Assembly (NCBI RefSeq): GCF_003584645.1
Contig: NZ_AP017928.1
Span: 4,478,833 to 4,542,832, forward strand
Length of the DNA stretch: 64,000 nucleotides
Origin: Methylocaldum marinum
GTDB lineage: Bacteria; Pseudomonadota; Gammaproteobacteria; Methylococcales; Methylococcaceae
Direction of reading: 5' to 3'
Part shown: one piece after another, positions 6,051 through 15,028 of the stretch
Position numbering within the stretch: position 1 is the stretch's first letter
Layout: each line of letters begins with the position of its first letter
Notes under the pieces: generated by a model
The model's database searches: none
What the model was told of the DNA's origin: nothing
The model's input: the letters and a program-made list of their open reading frames with translations, nothing else
Made by a program: the position numbers and the translations under genes

Positions 6051-9012
6051 CCTCGGCCATGCAATGGTTGGAACGCCCTTCGCGGGCGAGAAATTCCGCC
6101 ACGGCGAGAAAGTCGCGGATAAAGCCGGCGGGGTTGCCGGGCTCGACGGCATGCGCCAATCCGGCCAGGCTGCGTCCATACGTTTCCAATACCGTATCGC
6201 CGCCGCTCTGCCGGGCGAACTGATAGCCCAGCATGCCGGCCAGCGATTCGGGATCGGCGGGCATGTTTTCCAGCCAGCCGTGAGTCAGATAGGCGGCGCG
6301 GCGGGAGAAGCCTTCCCCCGCGAAGCGGTTGCGCAAACGGATGAGCTGGCCCATGGGCGTGGTTTCGATGTCGATGTCGCTCAGGGTTTCCCAATTCGAT
6401 CGAGCGCCCGGTTCCCGTTCCAGCCAAGGGGAGGTGAGATGGACCGCTCCGCCCGAACGCTTGAGCAGCGAAATCGAGAACGCGTCGCGCCCGCCCCGGG
6501 ACTTGGCGCGTTTTTCCGCTTCGCGCAACTGGCGCAGCACGTATCCGAGCGGCGCCTGATGATGGGCCACGACGGCGCCCATCGAGGCCGTGGCCTTGTG
6601 GCCCATGACCCGGTAGAGACGGTTGTTGTAGAGGACATGACCCCGCCGGAGGTCGAGGCGGGACGATTCGGTGCCGAGCAATTTCCAGGCGGTCGTGGCG
6701 TTATCGGGAAACACCCCGCTGTACGCGAGCCGCAGCAGGAACATCACCGACAGCAGATCATCCACCGAGACCATCGCCAGTACATCATCGCCGCCGGCGT
6801 AAATCAGCTTGCCCTTACCGCAGTCTTCGACGATGTGACGGGCCTGGTGCAATGCATAGCCGTTCAGCGCGGCGGAAATGGCCATGTGGCGGGCGGGAGA
6901 AACCGGACGCCGCGCCTTGCGGTAGTCGGCCAGATCGCCGGACGGATGGCGCCGGCCGATGACTTCGCGGATATGGGGATGCCAGGTATCTTCGAACGGC
7001 AGCAGGTAGCCCTTACCCTCCTCCCCCTGGCCCGACAGCCATGCGCCCATGCGGTCGCCGTCCATGAGGATGAGGGCATAGTACGTTTCGGGTTTGCCGC
7101 CCAGGACCTTTTCCATCGTTTCGTCGAGAGCCCGTTCGCGTGTGCCCGAATCGCTCCCTTGATCCAATTCCTTGATCGCGTCCAAATAGGTCGGCAAGCG
7201 TTCGGTAATGGCCCGAATAGGATCGAGATACTCGCCTCGGCGCAATTCATCGGCGACCTTCTTGGGCAAAGCGGCCTTTTCGTAGCGCGTCAGCTCGTTT
7301 GCGAAGCGCAGCACATTGGGGCTCATGGCATCGTTGTTTCCCCAATTTCCTTTTAGCCAGTTCCAAAATGTTGTCGCCAGCGCCATCGTGTGGGTACTGA
7401 CGACATAGCGGTTTAATGGTTTGGCCGGTTGTATCGCCGTGCGGATATCTTCAGCAAATAAGCTCGGCCAGAAACGTTTGAGTGTACACGGCGCGCACAG
7501 ATGTTCGCCCTTGCGGGCGAGGCCGGTTCCCTGCACCCGTTCCCAGAGGCTGCCGGATTCCTTGCGCCGGCCCGGCGCCAAATGCAGCAGTTCGCGCTCG
7601 TCGCTCAGCCACTCCCGCTCCCCGCAAAGGGAGCAGCGGTAACCTTCCTGCGGCGACTGGGCGAAAGTCCGCACCGCTTTCGCGGCGGCCTGGGCACGGT
7701 CCAGCAGATCGTACACGGCTGGGTAAAGCACGCCGGGATTGGGCGCAAAAAAGGTTTGACCTTCGACTTTCAGTTCTTTGCTCAACAACTTCCAGGCTTC
7801 GCTACCCAGAAAACCGGGTTTGCCGTTTCCCTCCGGATGGAACAAGCGCATGGCTTGCTCCAATTTTGCCGTCGCCGGCGGCTGTCCGCTCCGTTCCTCG
7901 ATCAGAGAACCCCATTCCACGGCGGCCCAATGCACTTCCGGGAAGCCGGCGAGTTGCTCGGCGATTTGCGCTTCCGCCACTTTCGGACGCCCGGAGCGTT
8001 CCACCTTTCGGCACAGCAGATCGAGCGCCCGGCCGGCCTGAGCCAAGGCGAATTCGCGCACTGCTTGTTGGATGTCGTCCGCGAGCTTTTCGGCTTGCGC
8101 CGCCGGGATCAGCGCGACGAATCGGTTCGGGAGGGCGGCGGCGAACAGCGGATTGGCGTCTGTCTGTCCCTTGGTCCAGTCGCAGTCCGCGAACCGTTCT
8201 TTCGGCAAACCGATTTGGTCCCGCAGCCAGAGATCGACTAAAGGTACGCCGCGTAGTTGCGGGAACAGCACGGCATCCGGTCCGAAACGCTCACAAATAA
8301 CCCTGATCGCTTCCCAGGCCAGCCGGGACAGGAAATGCGAACCGGCCCACAAGTCGGACGTGGTGCGCGCTTGGGCGATGAAATCCTGAACCGGGCCGAG
8401 GCTTACCGCCAGCAACGCGGGATTCCGGTCCGGGTCGGCACGGAAAGCCGAGGCGTAGGCGGCGGTGAGATCGAGATGCGCCCAGATGGTATGGTCCGGC
8501 ACGCGGGTGTCGGCGGGGAGGAGATCCCACAGTTTGCCGAGTTGAGATGCGGGCGGTTCCGGCCCGAAACGCCAGAAGGCAAGCGCCGTTTTTCGGGCAT
8601 CGACCGTATTGTTGTTTCCCGGTTGGACCAGTTCTTTGAAATGAGCGGTGCTGACCGCCTTGATATGCTCGGCATCGATCTCGGTAAGCTTCGGCAAGTC
8701 GTACCGTTCGCCCGAAAGGGGATGAATCAGCACCGGGCTTTCGTCGAACCGAATCTGCGCCCAGCCGGCATACCGGCTGTCCTTTTGATCGCGCGGCCAT
8801 TGGGGACGGTCGCCCGCCGAAGCCCAGCGGTCGGCTTTTGCGACGATATCCCGAAGATCGGCCGGAATGCCGGGCTGCCCGAAGATGGCCGTCTGTAAGG
8901 CCGCGGCGGTGCCGCCCTCGTGACCGGCGGGGTCGCGCAGCAGAACCAGTGCTTTTTCGGCCGGGTCGTGGGTCCAGGCGGCCAGTTTGGCGTGCCAGTG
9001 GGTGAGTTCCAT
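6034..9012 (-). CDS. cas10: type III-B CRISPR large subunit Cas10/Cmr2
   Basis: A 992-residue Cas10, the signature subunit of the Cmr complex, which on target binding makes cyclic oligoadenylate and in some systems cuts DNA. An HD motif is present at the N-terminus (AAWTHDPAEKAL, His15-Asp16). A zinc-binding CxxC pair lies near residues 460-500 (GYRCSLCGERE and HLCAPCTLKRFW), and the palm polymerase GGDD lies near residue 740 (KLIYAGGDDVLAMVSVDD). Both enzymatic sites therefore look intact. The start at 9012 is preceded by GAGGAA and lies 11 bp after cmr1. The C-terminus runs into a palindromic repeat. No cyclic-oligoadenylate effector (Csx1, Csm6, Can1) is encoded in the window, so signal output, if any, must act elsewhere. 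Confidence 0.96.
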   Translation of the reverse strand: MELTHWHAKLAAWTHDPAEKALVLLRDPAGHEGGTAAALQTAIFGQPGIPADLRDIVAKADRWASAGDRPQWPRDQKDSRYAGWAQIRFDESPVLIHPLSGERYDLPKLTEIDAEHIKAVSTAHFKELVQPGNNNTVDARKTALAFWRFGPEPPASQLGKLWDLLPADTRVPDHTIWAHLDLTAAYASAFRADPDRNPALLAVSLGPVQDFIAQARTTSDLWAGSHFLSRLAWEAIRVICERFGPDAVLFPQLRGVPLVDLWLRDQIGLPKERFADCDWTKGQTDANPLFAAALPNRFVALIPAAQAEKLADDIQQAVREFALAQAGRALDLLCRKVERSGRPKVAEAQIAEQLAGFPEVHWAAVEWGSLIEERSGQPPATAKLEQAMRLFHPEGNGKPGFLGSEAWKLLSKELKVEGQTFFAPNPGVLYPAVYDLLDRAQAAAKAVRTFAQSPQEGYRCSLCGEREWLSDERELLHLAPGRRKESGSLWERVQGTGLARKGEHLCAPCTLKRFWPSLFAEDIRTAIQPAKPLNRYVVSTHTMALATTFWNWLKGNWGNNDAMSPNVLRFANELTRYEKAALPKKVADELRRGEYLDPIRAITERLPTYLDAIKELDQGSDSGTRERALDETMEKVLGGKPETYYALILMDGDRMGAWLSGQGEEGKGYLLPFEDTWHPHIREVIGRRHPSGDLADYRKARRPVSPARHMAISAALNGYALHQARHIVEDCGKGKLIYAGGDDVLAMVSVDDLLSVMFLLRLAYSGVFPDNATTAWKLLGTESSRLDLRRGHVLYNNRLYRVMGHKATASMGAVVAHHQAPLGYVLRQLREAEKRAKSRGGRDAFSISLLKRSGGAVHLTSPWLEREPGARSNWETLSDIDIETTPMGQLIRLRNRFAGEGFSRRAAYLTHGWLENMPADPESLAGMLGYQFARQSGGDTVLETYGRSLAGLAHAVEPGNPAGFIRDFLAVAEFLAREGRSNHCMAEDPGMR

Positions 9013-9023
9013 AAGGCGATTCC

Positions 9024-10097
9024 TCAAATGCGTTGAAAACCGGAGGCGGGCGCGTCGAGCCAAGCATGGACGCGGCACCAGATCGCGGCCTGCTTTTCCG
9101 GGCTCGGTTTGCTTGGGCCGAGTTTTTGCGCCAGTTCATGCGGCAGCGCGCAGGGAAGATGAAAGATCACCGCCACGAATTTTCCGTTTGCGGTTCTCGC
9201 GACTTTGAAGCGAAGTTGATTGGCGAGCCGTGCCTCCGTCGGAAATTTCCCCACGTTATGGTTTGTCACGGGATATGCAAGGAGGTGGCGGGATTCGAAT
9301 GGTCCGTTTTTCCCGGCAGTGAACTTCAGGTCGGTTCGGAAGCCGATTTTGGCCTTTGCCAATGCGGTCATTGCGTCCCGCCAAGTTGCGAAGGTCTGCT
9401 GCGACTTCCAGATCATGAGTCCACGCGCGTCCTGGCCGAGGGCGTGAGGCCAGTCTCTGGTCAGACATCGATCGAGCGGCATGGCGATTCTGCCGATCAG
9501 CGGGTCGGAGGCGTCGGGAATTTCTGTGCTTTCGATGTCGTGATCGAAAGCCAGCGAACCCCAACCGTTGCGTGACCGGCCGCCGATGCTTCCAAACCAA
9601 TGCACGAGTTTTAAGGCATCGACCGTCGCGGTTTCATCCTTGGGCCAGGCTATGAAAAGTTTCGCGGATTCGTTGGGCTGGATCGCGGCCTCAGCCTTGA
9701 GTGTCGTCTGCTTTCTTGCCTTGTTGTAAGTAAGCGGGCCGTAGCCGAGATAGAGTTCAGCGCCAACCGGCATGCCTTTGCCGGAAACTTCGGGATGCGT
9801 GCATTTCGTTTCATCCTTGCCGGGCCAAAGCGCATTTTTAAGTTTCCCTTCATCCCACCGGTCCAGCCTTAACCGAATGGCACTCTGTCGCGAGTCGCCG
9901 TCACCCGCCGTGCCGAACAACCGACCCTCGGCGATTCGCAACCTTTCGCAGTCGTAGGTGAGGTCTTTTGCGACCGCAATCCGCCACCACTGCCGGAGCA
10001 GCGCCTTGAACGGCGGCGTGCGCCATTGGCCGTTCTGCTCGGCGTTGCCCAGGAACGCGGGCGTATTGAAGCGCACGGTCAATTCCAGTTTTTGCAT
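9024..10097 (-). CDS. cmr1: type III-B CRISPR RAMP protein Cmr1
   Basis: A 357-residue RAMP protein opening with the Cmr1 hallmark LTVRFNTPAFLGNAEQNGQW followed by RTPPFKALLRQWWRIAVAK. Further RAMP features are RLFGTAGDGDSRQSAIRLRL and HWFGSIGGRSRNGWGSLAF. Cmr1 sits at the 3' end of the crRNA in the Cmr complex. GAGGAAAACCAATC precedes the ATG at 10097, and the gene directly follows a truncated cas6 remnant, ending 11 bp before cas10. It is full length and unbroken, the first intact gene of the operon. Confidence 0.95.
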   Translation of the reverse strand: MQKLELTVRFNTPAFLGNAEQNGQWRTPPFKALLRQWWRIAVAKDLTYDCERLRIAEGRLFGTAGDGDSRQSAIRLRLDRWDEGKLKNALWPGKDETKCTHPEVSGKGMPVGAELYLGYGPLTYNKARKQTTLKAEAAIQPNESAKLFIAWPKDETATVDALKLVHWFGSIGGRSRNGWGSLAFDHDIESTEIPDASDPLIGRIAMPLDRCLTRDWPHALGQDARGLMIWKSQQTFATWRDAMTALAKAKIGFRTDLKFTAGKNGPFESRHLLAYPVTNHNVGKFPTEARLANQLRFKVARTANGKFVAVIFHLPCALPHELAQKLGPSKPSPEKQAAIWCRVHAWLDAPASGFQRI

Positions 10098-10115
10098 GAT
10101 TGGTTTTCCTCGTTC

Positions 10116-10497
10116 TCAATGCCGGAGATAGGGCCGGAAGGGCTCGACGTCCTCGCCGCGCAGTTCGAAGCGGCCAAGCAGTCCGCCCATATGCATGGTG
10201 GTTTGCTGGCGCGAGGAATAGCGGGTCCAGTCGTGCCAGTGGAGCTCGGGCTCATGCACGGGCACGGTTCGCGAGCCGTGGGCAAGGGCGGCGAAGTCGG
10301 CCTCCAGCGGCGTATCGGCGTGGAAATAGCTCAGCATGGAAAACCGCCGCAGCAGATGGCCGAACAGATCGCCGAAACCGAACTGCGCGGGCGTGAACCA
10401 GATGGTCCTCCCGTTTCAGTCGCAGCGGCTCGGTGGTTTCGAAATGGCAGCGGAACACTGCCAGAGGCAACGATGGATGTGGGTGGGCGAAGGACAT
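10116..10497 (-). pseudogene. cas6: cas6 remnant: internal deletion, frameshift and lost C-terminus
   Basis: Two pieces of a RAMP-type Cas6 pre-crRNA endonuclease are readable in different frames. The N-terminal piece starts at ATG 10497 and gives LPLAVFRCHFETTEPLRLKR, matching the Cas6 N-terminus. Near 10405 the frame shifts and a C-terminal piece gives FGFGDLFGHLLRRFSMLSYF, later WHDWTRYSSRQQTTMHMGGL and GRFELRGEDVEPFRPYLRH, typical of the Cas6 C-terminal domain. A stop follows at the point where the family normally has the glycine-rich loop (GE-HVGK-FGLG). The total coding potential is about 127 codons against a usual 270-320. This gene cannot make a functional Cas6. It directly precedes cmr1, as an intact cas6 often does in type III loci. 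Confidence 0.82.
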
Positions 10498-10733
10498 GAG
10501 GCTTCTTGTTTTTGTTGCGGGGCGTTCATTACATACCGAAGACAAGTTTAGAAAAGAATCGGCAAGCTTGCGAAGTCTCCGGACGATGCCTGTCCTGAGC
10601 GGCGAATGATGCGGTTCGCTTCGCTCACCACAGCCTACGGCCCGTAGGGTGCGGTGAGGCACGAACCGCACCGATGGCGCCGGTGAACGATGCCTGTCCT
10701 GAGCCCGGGGCGGCCCAGGTTGCGCAAGCCTGT
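10498..10733. repeat. intergenic stretch with interspersed palindromic repeats
   Basis: I see no gene here. It holds GATGCGGTTCGCTTCGCTCA (10609-10628) followed by CCACAGCCTACGG, then the complementary arm CGTAGGGTGCGGTGAGGCAC followed by GAACCGCACC, a hairpin related to the repeat at 5981. GATGCCTGTCCTGAGC occurs twice (near 10585 and 10689). Any promoter of the cmr operon would have to lie here; I cannot pick one out. Confidence 0.6.
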
Positions 10734-12454
10734 TCAGGCCGGCGCGGCGGTGGGCAGGCTGAAGGTGAAGACCGCGCCGCGGCCGCGGGCGCTGAAAGCC
10801 TCGATGGTGCTGCCGTGCAGTTCGAGGATGCGCTTGCTGATGAGTAGCCCCAGACCGGCGCCGGAATGCTTGCGGGGCAAGCCGCGGAGCGGCGAGTCTC
10901 GTTCGAACAGGCTCGGAAGGTGCTCGCTGGTGATTCCCGTGCCATCGTCCTCGACTCGAACCACCACCTTGCCGCTGCCTTCATGGGCTATGGCCAGCTC
11001 GATCCGTCCGCCTTCCGGGGTGTGTCGCAGGGCATTGTCCATGAGGTTGTTGACATCCTCCTCGGCCTGAAGGCCGGAGATTCCTACGGCGCTCAGGGGC
11101 GGCATTGAGCCGCCCCTGAGTCGCTTCGGTGGGTTCCTGGGCCGAGTGCGCAACCGCTGCTCGTATCTCCACAGGCGTTACTTCCGGCATGCCCTGCCGT
11201 AGGCTGCCTTGGTTGTCGGCAGCAACGCCATTATAGGACGGCTCCGCCGTCCGCGCTATCCTTCCCCGCCCTGAACGGCGGGGCTTGTCGCGCACCCGGT
11301 CAGCACCCGCTCGATCATCCCGATGTCGGCGTGGACCAGGGGGACGGTTTCGAGGAATCGGGCGGTGATGCGGACCCGTCTGCTATTGGCGCTCAGTTCG
11401 AACTTTTGTACGACATCCTGGACCAGTTCCTGCACCGAGAAGCGTTCGAAGTTCGGCTGAACTTTCTCGCACTTGAGCTTGGCCAGTTCGAACAGGTCCC
11501 GGGCCAGATGAGACACTCGGCGGCTCTGGCGCACCGCAACCTCCAGGTATTTTCGCCGGTCGGAGCGGGAGAGCTGATCGGATTTACGCAGCATGGTTTC
11601 CAAATACCCCTGCATGGACGTCAGCGGCGTGCGGAGATCGTGGGAGACATTGGCCACCATCTCCCCTCGTCCTGGGCCTTGATCTGTTGCATCTGCGCCG
11701 CGATGCGTTCGGCCATGCGGCCGAACGCGGAGGCGAGTTGTCCGATTTCATCCGGACTTTTCCGTAAAGCCGGATCCAGCTTCAAGGCGCCGGAGAAACC
11801 CGAATCGTCGAAAGCGGCGATCGTCCGAGTCAGGGCATTCAAGCGCCGGGTAATGACCGAGAACAGGCCCAAGCCCGCGGCCAGGGTCAGGAGCAGCGCG
11901 CCCGCACCCGTCCATGCCGCGCTCTGAAACACGTGCCCCTGCCAGACATTCTCCGCCAGCCGCCGATAATCGTCACCGGCCAGCACGATGTAGAGATAAC
12001 CCACGGTTCGATCGCCTCTCTGCAGGGGCGTGGCGCTGAAGATCTCCCGCCGTTCGGGATTGCGCGGGTTGTCGCCTTTCAGGGGCAGAGCCGCGCCTTC
12101 GAGGAAGTCTCGAAGCGGACCCGGCGCCACCTCGCTCAGCCGCACCCGTCCCGGTGGTGCGTCGTAGGCGAGGATTTTGCCGGCGGGGTCCAGAAGGTAC
12201 AGCTCGATGCTCGGATTCACCACCATCAGCATGTGGAAAAGCTCGCGGACGGCTTTGTCGTCGAACTCGCCGTCCTTCGACAGGGGCCAGTGCCCGGCGA
12301 TGTGCTCGGCCAGTCCTCGGCTGAGCCTCTGGATGATTTCCTGCTGATGGTTTTTTGCGGCGATCAGGTCGAGTCCCCCGCACAGCCCGCCGAACAGCAG
12401 GATCAGGGCGGCGAAAGTGAGTGCGATGCGGCTGTAGAGTGACCGGAACGTCAT
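10734..12454 (-). pseudogene. two-component sensor histidine kinase, broken by a frameshift and a MITE
   Basis: The pieces together make one HAMP-type sensor kinase. From ATG 12454: a transmembrane helix (IALTFAALILLFGGLCGGL), a periplasmic sensor part, a second helix (GALLLTLAAGLGLFSVITRR) and a HAMP segment ending in SAFGRMAERIAAQMQQIKAQ. A frameshift near 11655-11675 separates this from the HisKA domain, whose phospho-acceptor is in MVANVSHDLRTPLTSMQGYL. After IERVLT (about 11300) a 249-bp insertion interrupts the reading; beyond it NLMDNALRHTPEGG (N box), VRVEDDGTGI (G1) and HSGAGLGLLISKRIL (G2) complete the ATPase domain. The start overlaps the response-regulator stop by 4 bp (ATGA), so it was the second gene of that operon. 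No full kinase can be made from it. Confidence 0.88.
11049..11297 (-). mobile_element. IS200/IS605-type MITE (palindrome-ended, no transposase)
   Basis: Read on the minus strand, the left end carries the hairpin CCCCGCCGTTCAGGGCGGGG and a second one, GGACGGCGGAGCCGTCC, followed by TATAATGG. The right end has GTAGGAATCTCCGGCCTTCA then GGCCGAGGAGGATGTCAA. These are the end structures familiar from IS200/IS605 (tnpB, IS1341-like) elements. A central inverted repeat CAGGGGCGGC/GCCGCCCCTG is also present. No tnpA or tnpB is left, so it needs a transposase supplied in trans. It sits exactly between codons of the kinase ATPase domain (VLT ... NLMDN) with no obvious target duplication, as expected of this family. 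Confidence 0.85.
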
Positions 12455-13161
12455 GGTCGATTCCCTCCGAAATCGGCGAATTTGTAGCCGACGCCCCAGA
12501 CCGTCCGGATAAATTCGGGCCGGGCGGGGTCGCGTTCGATCTTCGCCCGCAAGCGGTTGATATGGGAGTTCACCGTGTGTTCGTAGCCGTCGTGGGCATA
12601 ACCCCAGACCTGATCCAGCAGCGCCATGCGGGTAAACGCCTTGCCCGGATTCCGGGCGAAGAACAGCAATAGCTCGAATTCTTTCACGGTCAGCGAGACC
12701 GGCCGGTCGTCCAGCCGCGCTTCGCGGCCGACGGGGTCGACGCTCAACCGGCCGCAAACGATGGTTCCCGTTTTGTCCCGTACCTGCCGCTCCATCGCCT
12801 CGATGCGTCGGAACAGGGCGCGAATCCGGGCGATCAGTTCGGGAACGGAAAAGGGTTTGGCGAGATAATCGTCCGCGCCCAGCTCCAGGCCCAGCACCCG
12901 CTGGGTCTCGGTGGACCTCGCGCTGATGATGACGATCGGCTGGTAATGGGGCATGCGGCGGAGTTCACGGCAAATTTCCAGGCCGTCGATGCCGGGCAGC
13001 ATCAAGTCGAGCACCACCAGGTCGTAACGGCATTCCCGCTGACGGCCGAGTCCTTCCGCGCCGTCCGCGGCGATATCCACCGCATATCCCTCGTCCCGCA
13101 GATTGATGCGGAGCATCTCGCCGATGTCCGGGTCGTCTTCGATCACCAGTATGCGTTTCAT
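12451..13161 (-). CDS. OmpR/PhoB-family response regulator
   Basis: A 236-residue DNA-binding response regulator. The receiver domain (1-120) has the acidic pair in ILVIEDDPDIG, the phospho-acceptor Asp in YDLVVLDLMLPGIDGL, the Thr/Ser region VIISARS and the Lys in LGADDYLAKPFSVPEL. The C-terminal winged helix (about 140-230) includes LTVKEFELLLFFARNPGKAF and HINRLRAKIERDPARPEFIR ending TVWGVGYKF. The start is at ATG 13161, where the receiver begins. It overlaps the sensor kinase start by 4 bp. Because the kinase is destroyed, this regulator must be orphaned, cross-phosphorylated or inactive. It is divergent from the beta-propeller gene at 13355, a possible target. Confidence 0.93.
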   Translation of the reverse strand: MKRILVIEDDPDIGEMLRINLRDEGYAVDIAADGAEGLGRQRECRYDLVVLDLMLPGIDGLEICRELRRMPHYQPIVIISARSTETQRVLGLELGADDYLAKPFSVPELIARIRALFRRIEAMERQVRDKTGTIVCGRLSVDPVGREARLDDRPVSLTVKEFELLLFFARNPGKAFTRMALLDQVWGYAHDGYEHTVNSHINRLRAKIERDPARPEFIRTVWGVGYKFADFGGNRP

Positions 13162-13354
13162 GGCCGATTCACAGGCTCGCTTGAACGGAATAGTCGGCCA
13201 CCGATTATGCGGAAGGCAGCGTTCGCTGGCCAATCACATTTATTTGAACGCTTCGTGATGAATTCGTGATTTCCGGCCGCGCACAATCACGCCGCCCCGG
13301 TCAGCCGGCCCGCCGGTTACCGGTTTCATCCCCATCGATTTGCGGAGATCTATC

Positions 13355-14470
13355 ATGAAGAAAAAACTTGCGATTTTTGCGTTGTGTTTTGCGTGGTTCG
13401 TTCCGGACATTGTTTCTGCCGATGCCGGCGATGGCCTTCTCGGAAAATGGTACGGCCCCTCGGACACGGTCTACACACTCTCCAACGATGCCGCCCGAAA
13501 CGAGGTGCTGGCCTTTCGGCATCGTGGCCGCGGACGCATGGAACCGGCCGGCCGGTTTGCCACCGGCGGAACCGGCACCGGTTCCGGACTCGGCAACCAG
13601 GGTGCGCTGGCCTTGAGCGAAAACGAACGGTACTTGTTCGCCGTCAATGCCGGCAGCAACGACGTCTCGGTATTCCGAATCCGCTACGGCGGCCTGCAAC
13701 TCGTTGACCGCGCCTCGGAGGACGGTGTGACGCCGGTCAGCGTCGCGGTTTCCCACAACCGGGTTTACGTGGTGAACGCGGGAGACGATTCCATCTTCGG
13801 TTTCCGGTTCGATCCCTACCGCGGTAAATTGAGTCCGTTGCCCGGTTCACACCACAAGCTGAGCGGTGAAGGAACGGCGCCTGCCCAAATCAGCTTCGAC
13901 CGTGGCGGGAATGCTCTGGTCGTTACCGAAAAAGCCACCAACAAAATTACGACTTTTACTCTGAACGAGGACGGTACGCCGGCGGAACGGCATGTGGTCG
14001 ATTCCGCCGGCACCACGCCGTTCGGCTTCGCTTTCGGCAAGCGCGGGCAATTTTTTGTATCCGAGGCGCAGGGCGGCGCGCCCGGCGGGGCGACGGTATC
14101 CTCGTACGAATTGCAGGAAGACGGAAGGGTGCGGGTGATCGACGGCGCGGTCGCGGTCGGTCAGACCGCAGCCTGCTGGCTCGCCGCTACACCCAATGGA
14201 CGCATCGCCTTCACCGCGGACACGCCGGCCAACGCCATTTCCTCGTTTGCCATAGATTTCGCCGGAAATCTGTCTTTGCTGCAAACCAGGGCAGCCGAGG
14301 AAAGCCGGCCCACCGACCTGGCCGTGTCGTCCGACGGCAGAATGCTTTATACCCTCAGCGGCGGCGATCGCAGCATAGGCGTATACCGCATCCGCAAGGC
14401 GGGCACCCTGGAGAAACTGGATGATCTCGGCTCCCTGCCGTCCGGCGTTACCGGACTCATTGTCCGCTAG
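13355..14470 (+). CDS. secreted lactonase-like seven-bladed beta-propeller protein
   Basis: A 371-residue protein with an N-terminal signal peptide (MKKKLAIFALCFAWFVPDIV, cleavage near SADA) and the repeating propeller pattern of the lactonase/YVTN family: LFAVNAGSNDVSVFRI, VYVVNAGDDSIFGFRFD, ALVVTEKATNKITTFTLNED, RIAFTADTPANAISSFAID and MLYTLSGGDRSIGVYRI. Family members include 6-phosphogluconolactonases, but many are of unknown function. A cytoplasmic pgl of the other type is present at 60 kb, so I do not assign that activity here. GGAG precedes ATG 13355; an earlier in-frame ATG at 13340 lacks a site. A weak hairpin (14473-14495) follows the stop. Confidence 0.85.
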   Translation: MKKKLAIFALCFAWFVPDIVSADAGDGLLGKWYGPSDTVYTLSNDAARNEVLAFRHRGRGRMEPAGRFATGGTGTGSGLGNQGALALSENERYLFAVNAGSNDVSVFRIRYGGLQLVDRASEDGVTPVSVAVSHNRVYVVNAGDDSIFGFRFDPYRGKLSPLPGSHHKLSGEGTAPAQISFDRGGNALVVTEKATNKITTFTLNEDGTPAERHVVDSAGTTPFGFAFGKRGQFFVSEAQGGAPGGATVSSYELQEDGRVRVIDGAVAVGQTAACWLAATPNGRIAFTADTPANAISSFAIDFAGNLSLLQTRAAEESRPTDLAVSSDGRMLYTLSGGDRSIGVYRIRKAGTLEKLDDLGSLPSGVTGLIVR

Positions 14471-14509
14471 ACCTCCGCGCTCCCCGGCCGCGGAGTGGAT
14501 TAGGCGCGC

Positions 14510-14700
14510 GTACGATTGATTCCATTCGGCATTCAAGTGCGCATTCATCGATGGGTAGAGCGAAGCGAAACCCATCGATGGCGGGTTAGCCCTTCGACTG
14601 GGCTCAGGACAGGCCCTTCGACAGGCTCCGCGTAACCCACCGATTCGAGGTCGGCTCGGTGGGTTGCAGCCTGGCGGCCTAACCCACCCAACAAATACCG
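14510..14700. repeat. interspersed repeat family, copy A
   Basis: The repeat begins near GATTCCATTCGGCATTCAAG and continues through GGGTAGAGCGAAGCGAAACC, CATCGATGGCGGGTTAGCCC, CGACAGGCTCCGCGTAACCC and CACCGATTCGAGGTCGG, ending CTAACCCACCC. Copies B (about 15960-16220) and C (about 20360-20580) share these blocks in the same order. No coding frame in the 348 bases after the propeller gene looks real. Confidence 0.8.
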
Positions 14701-14818
14701 GTCTGACGTTTGTCCTTTCCGAGCACCGGACCTATTCGGCGATGTCTATTGAGCACATTTAGCACCGAGCAGTCTCCCAGGCCGCATGTGAACGAACGGT
14801 TTCGTCCAAAGTCCTCCT

Positions 14819-15010
14819 TTAACCGCCTGTTCCGGCGAGGAGGCGAACGATGACCAGGCGATCCGCGATCAAGCCGCCGACGCCGATACAGACCCCGGCA
14901 AGCAAAAGGGCGGCGAGGACGACGCGGGTCTCGATTCGGGCCAAAAGCCTCGAGAAACGGGAAAGCTTCAACGGGCGTTTGGCGGGGTGGTTCTCGGTTG
15001 TTCGTTCCAT
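14819..15010 (-). CDS. small single-pass membrane protein, unknown
   Basis: A 63-residue frame with a basic N-terminus and one predicted helix (VVLAALLLAGVCIGVGGLIA). It lies 18 bp downstream of two other small minus-strand genes, so it may be the third gene of a mini-operon of phage-like character. There is no clear ribosome site. I do not recognise a family. It is included because its position, strand and hydrophobic pattern are consistent with a real gene. Confidence 0.45.
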   Translation of the reverse strand: MERTTENHPAKRPLKLSRFSRLLARIETRVVLAALLLAGVCIGVGGLIADRLVIVRLLAGTGG

Positions 15011-15028
15011 GTTCGAGGCAGGGCAGGT

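Noticed and set aside
13355..14470. Beta-propeller protein as the 6-phosphogluconolactonase of the sugar pathway
   Set aside because: It has a signal peptide, and a complete DevB-type pgl is coupled to zwf at 60 kb.
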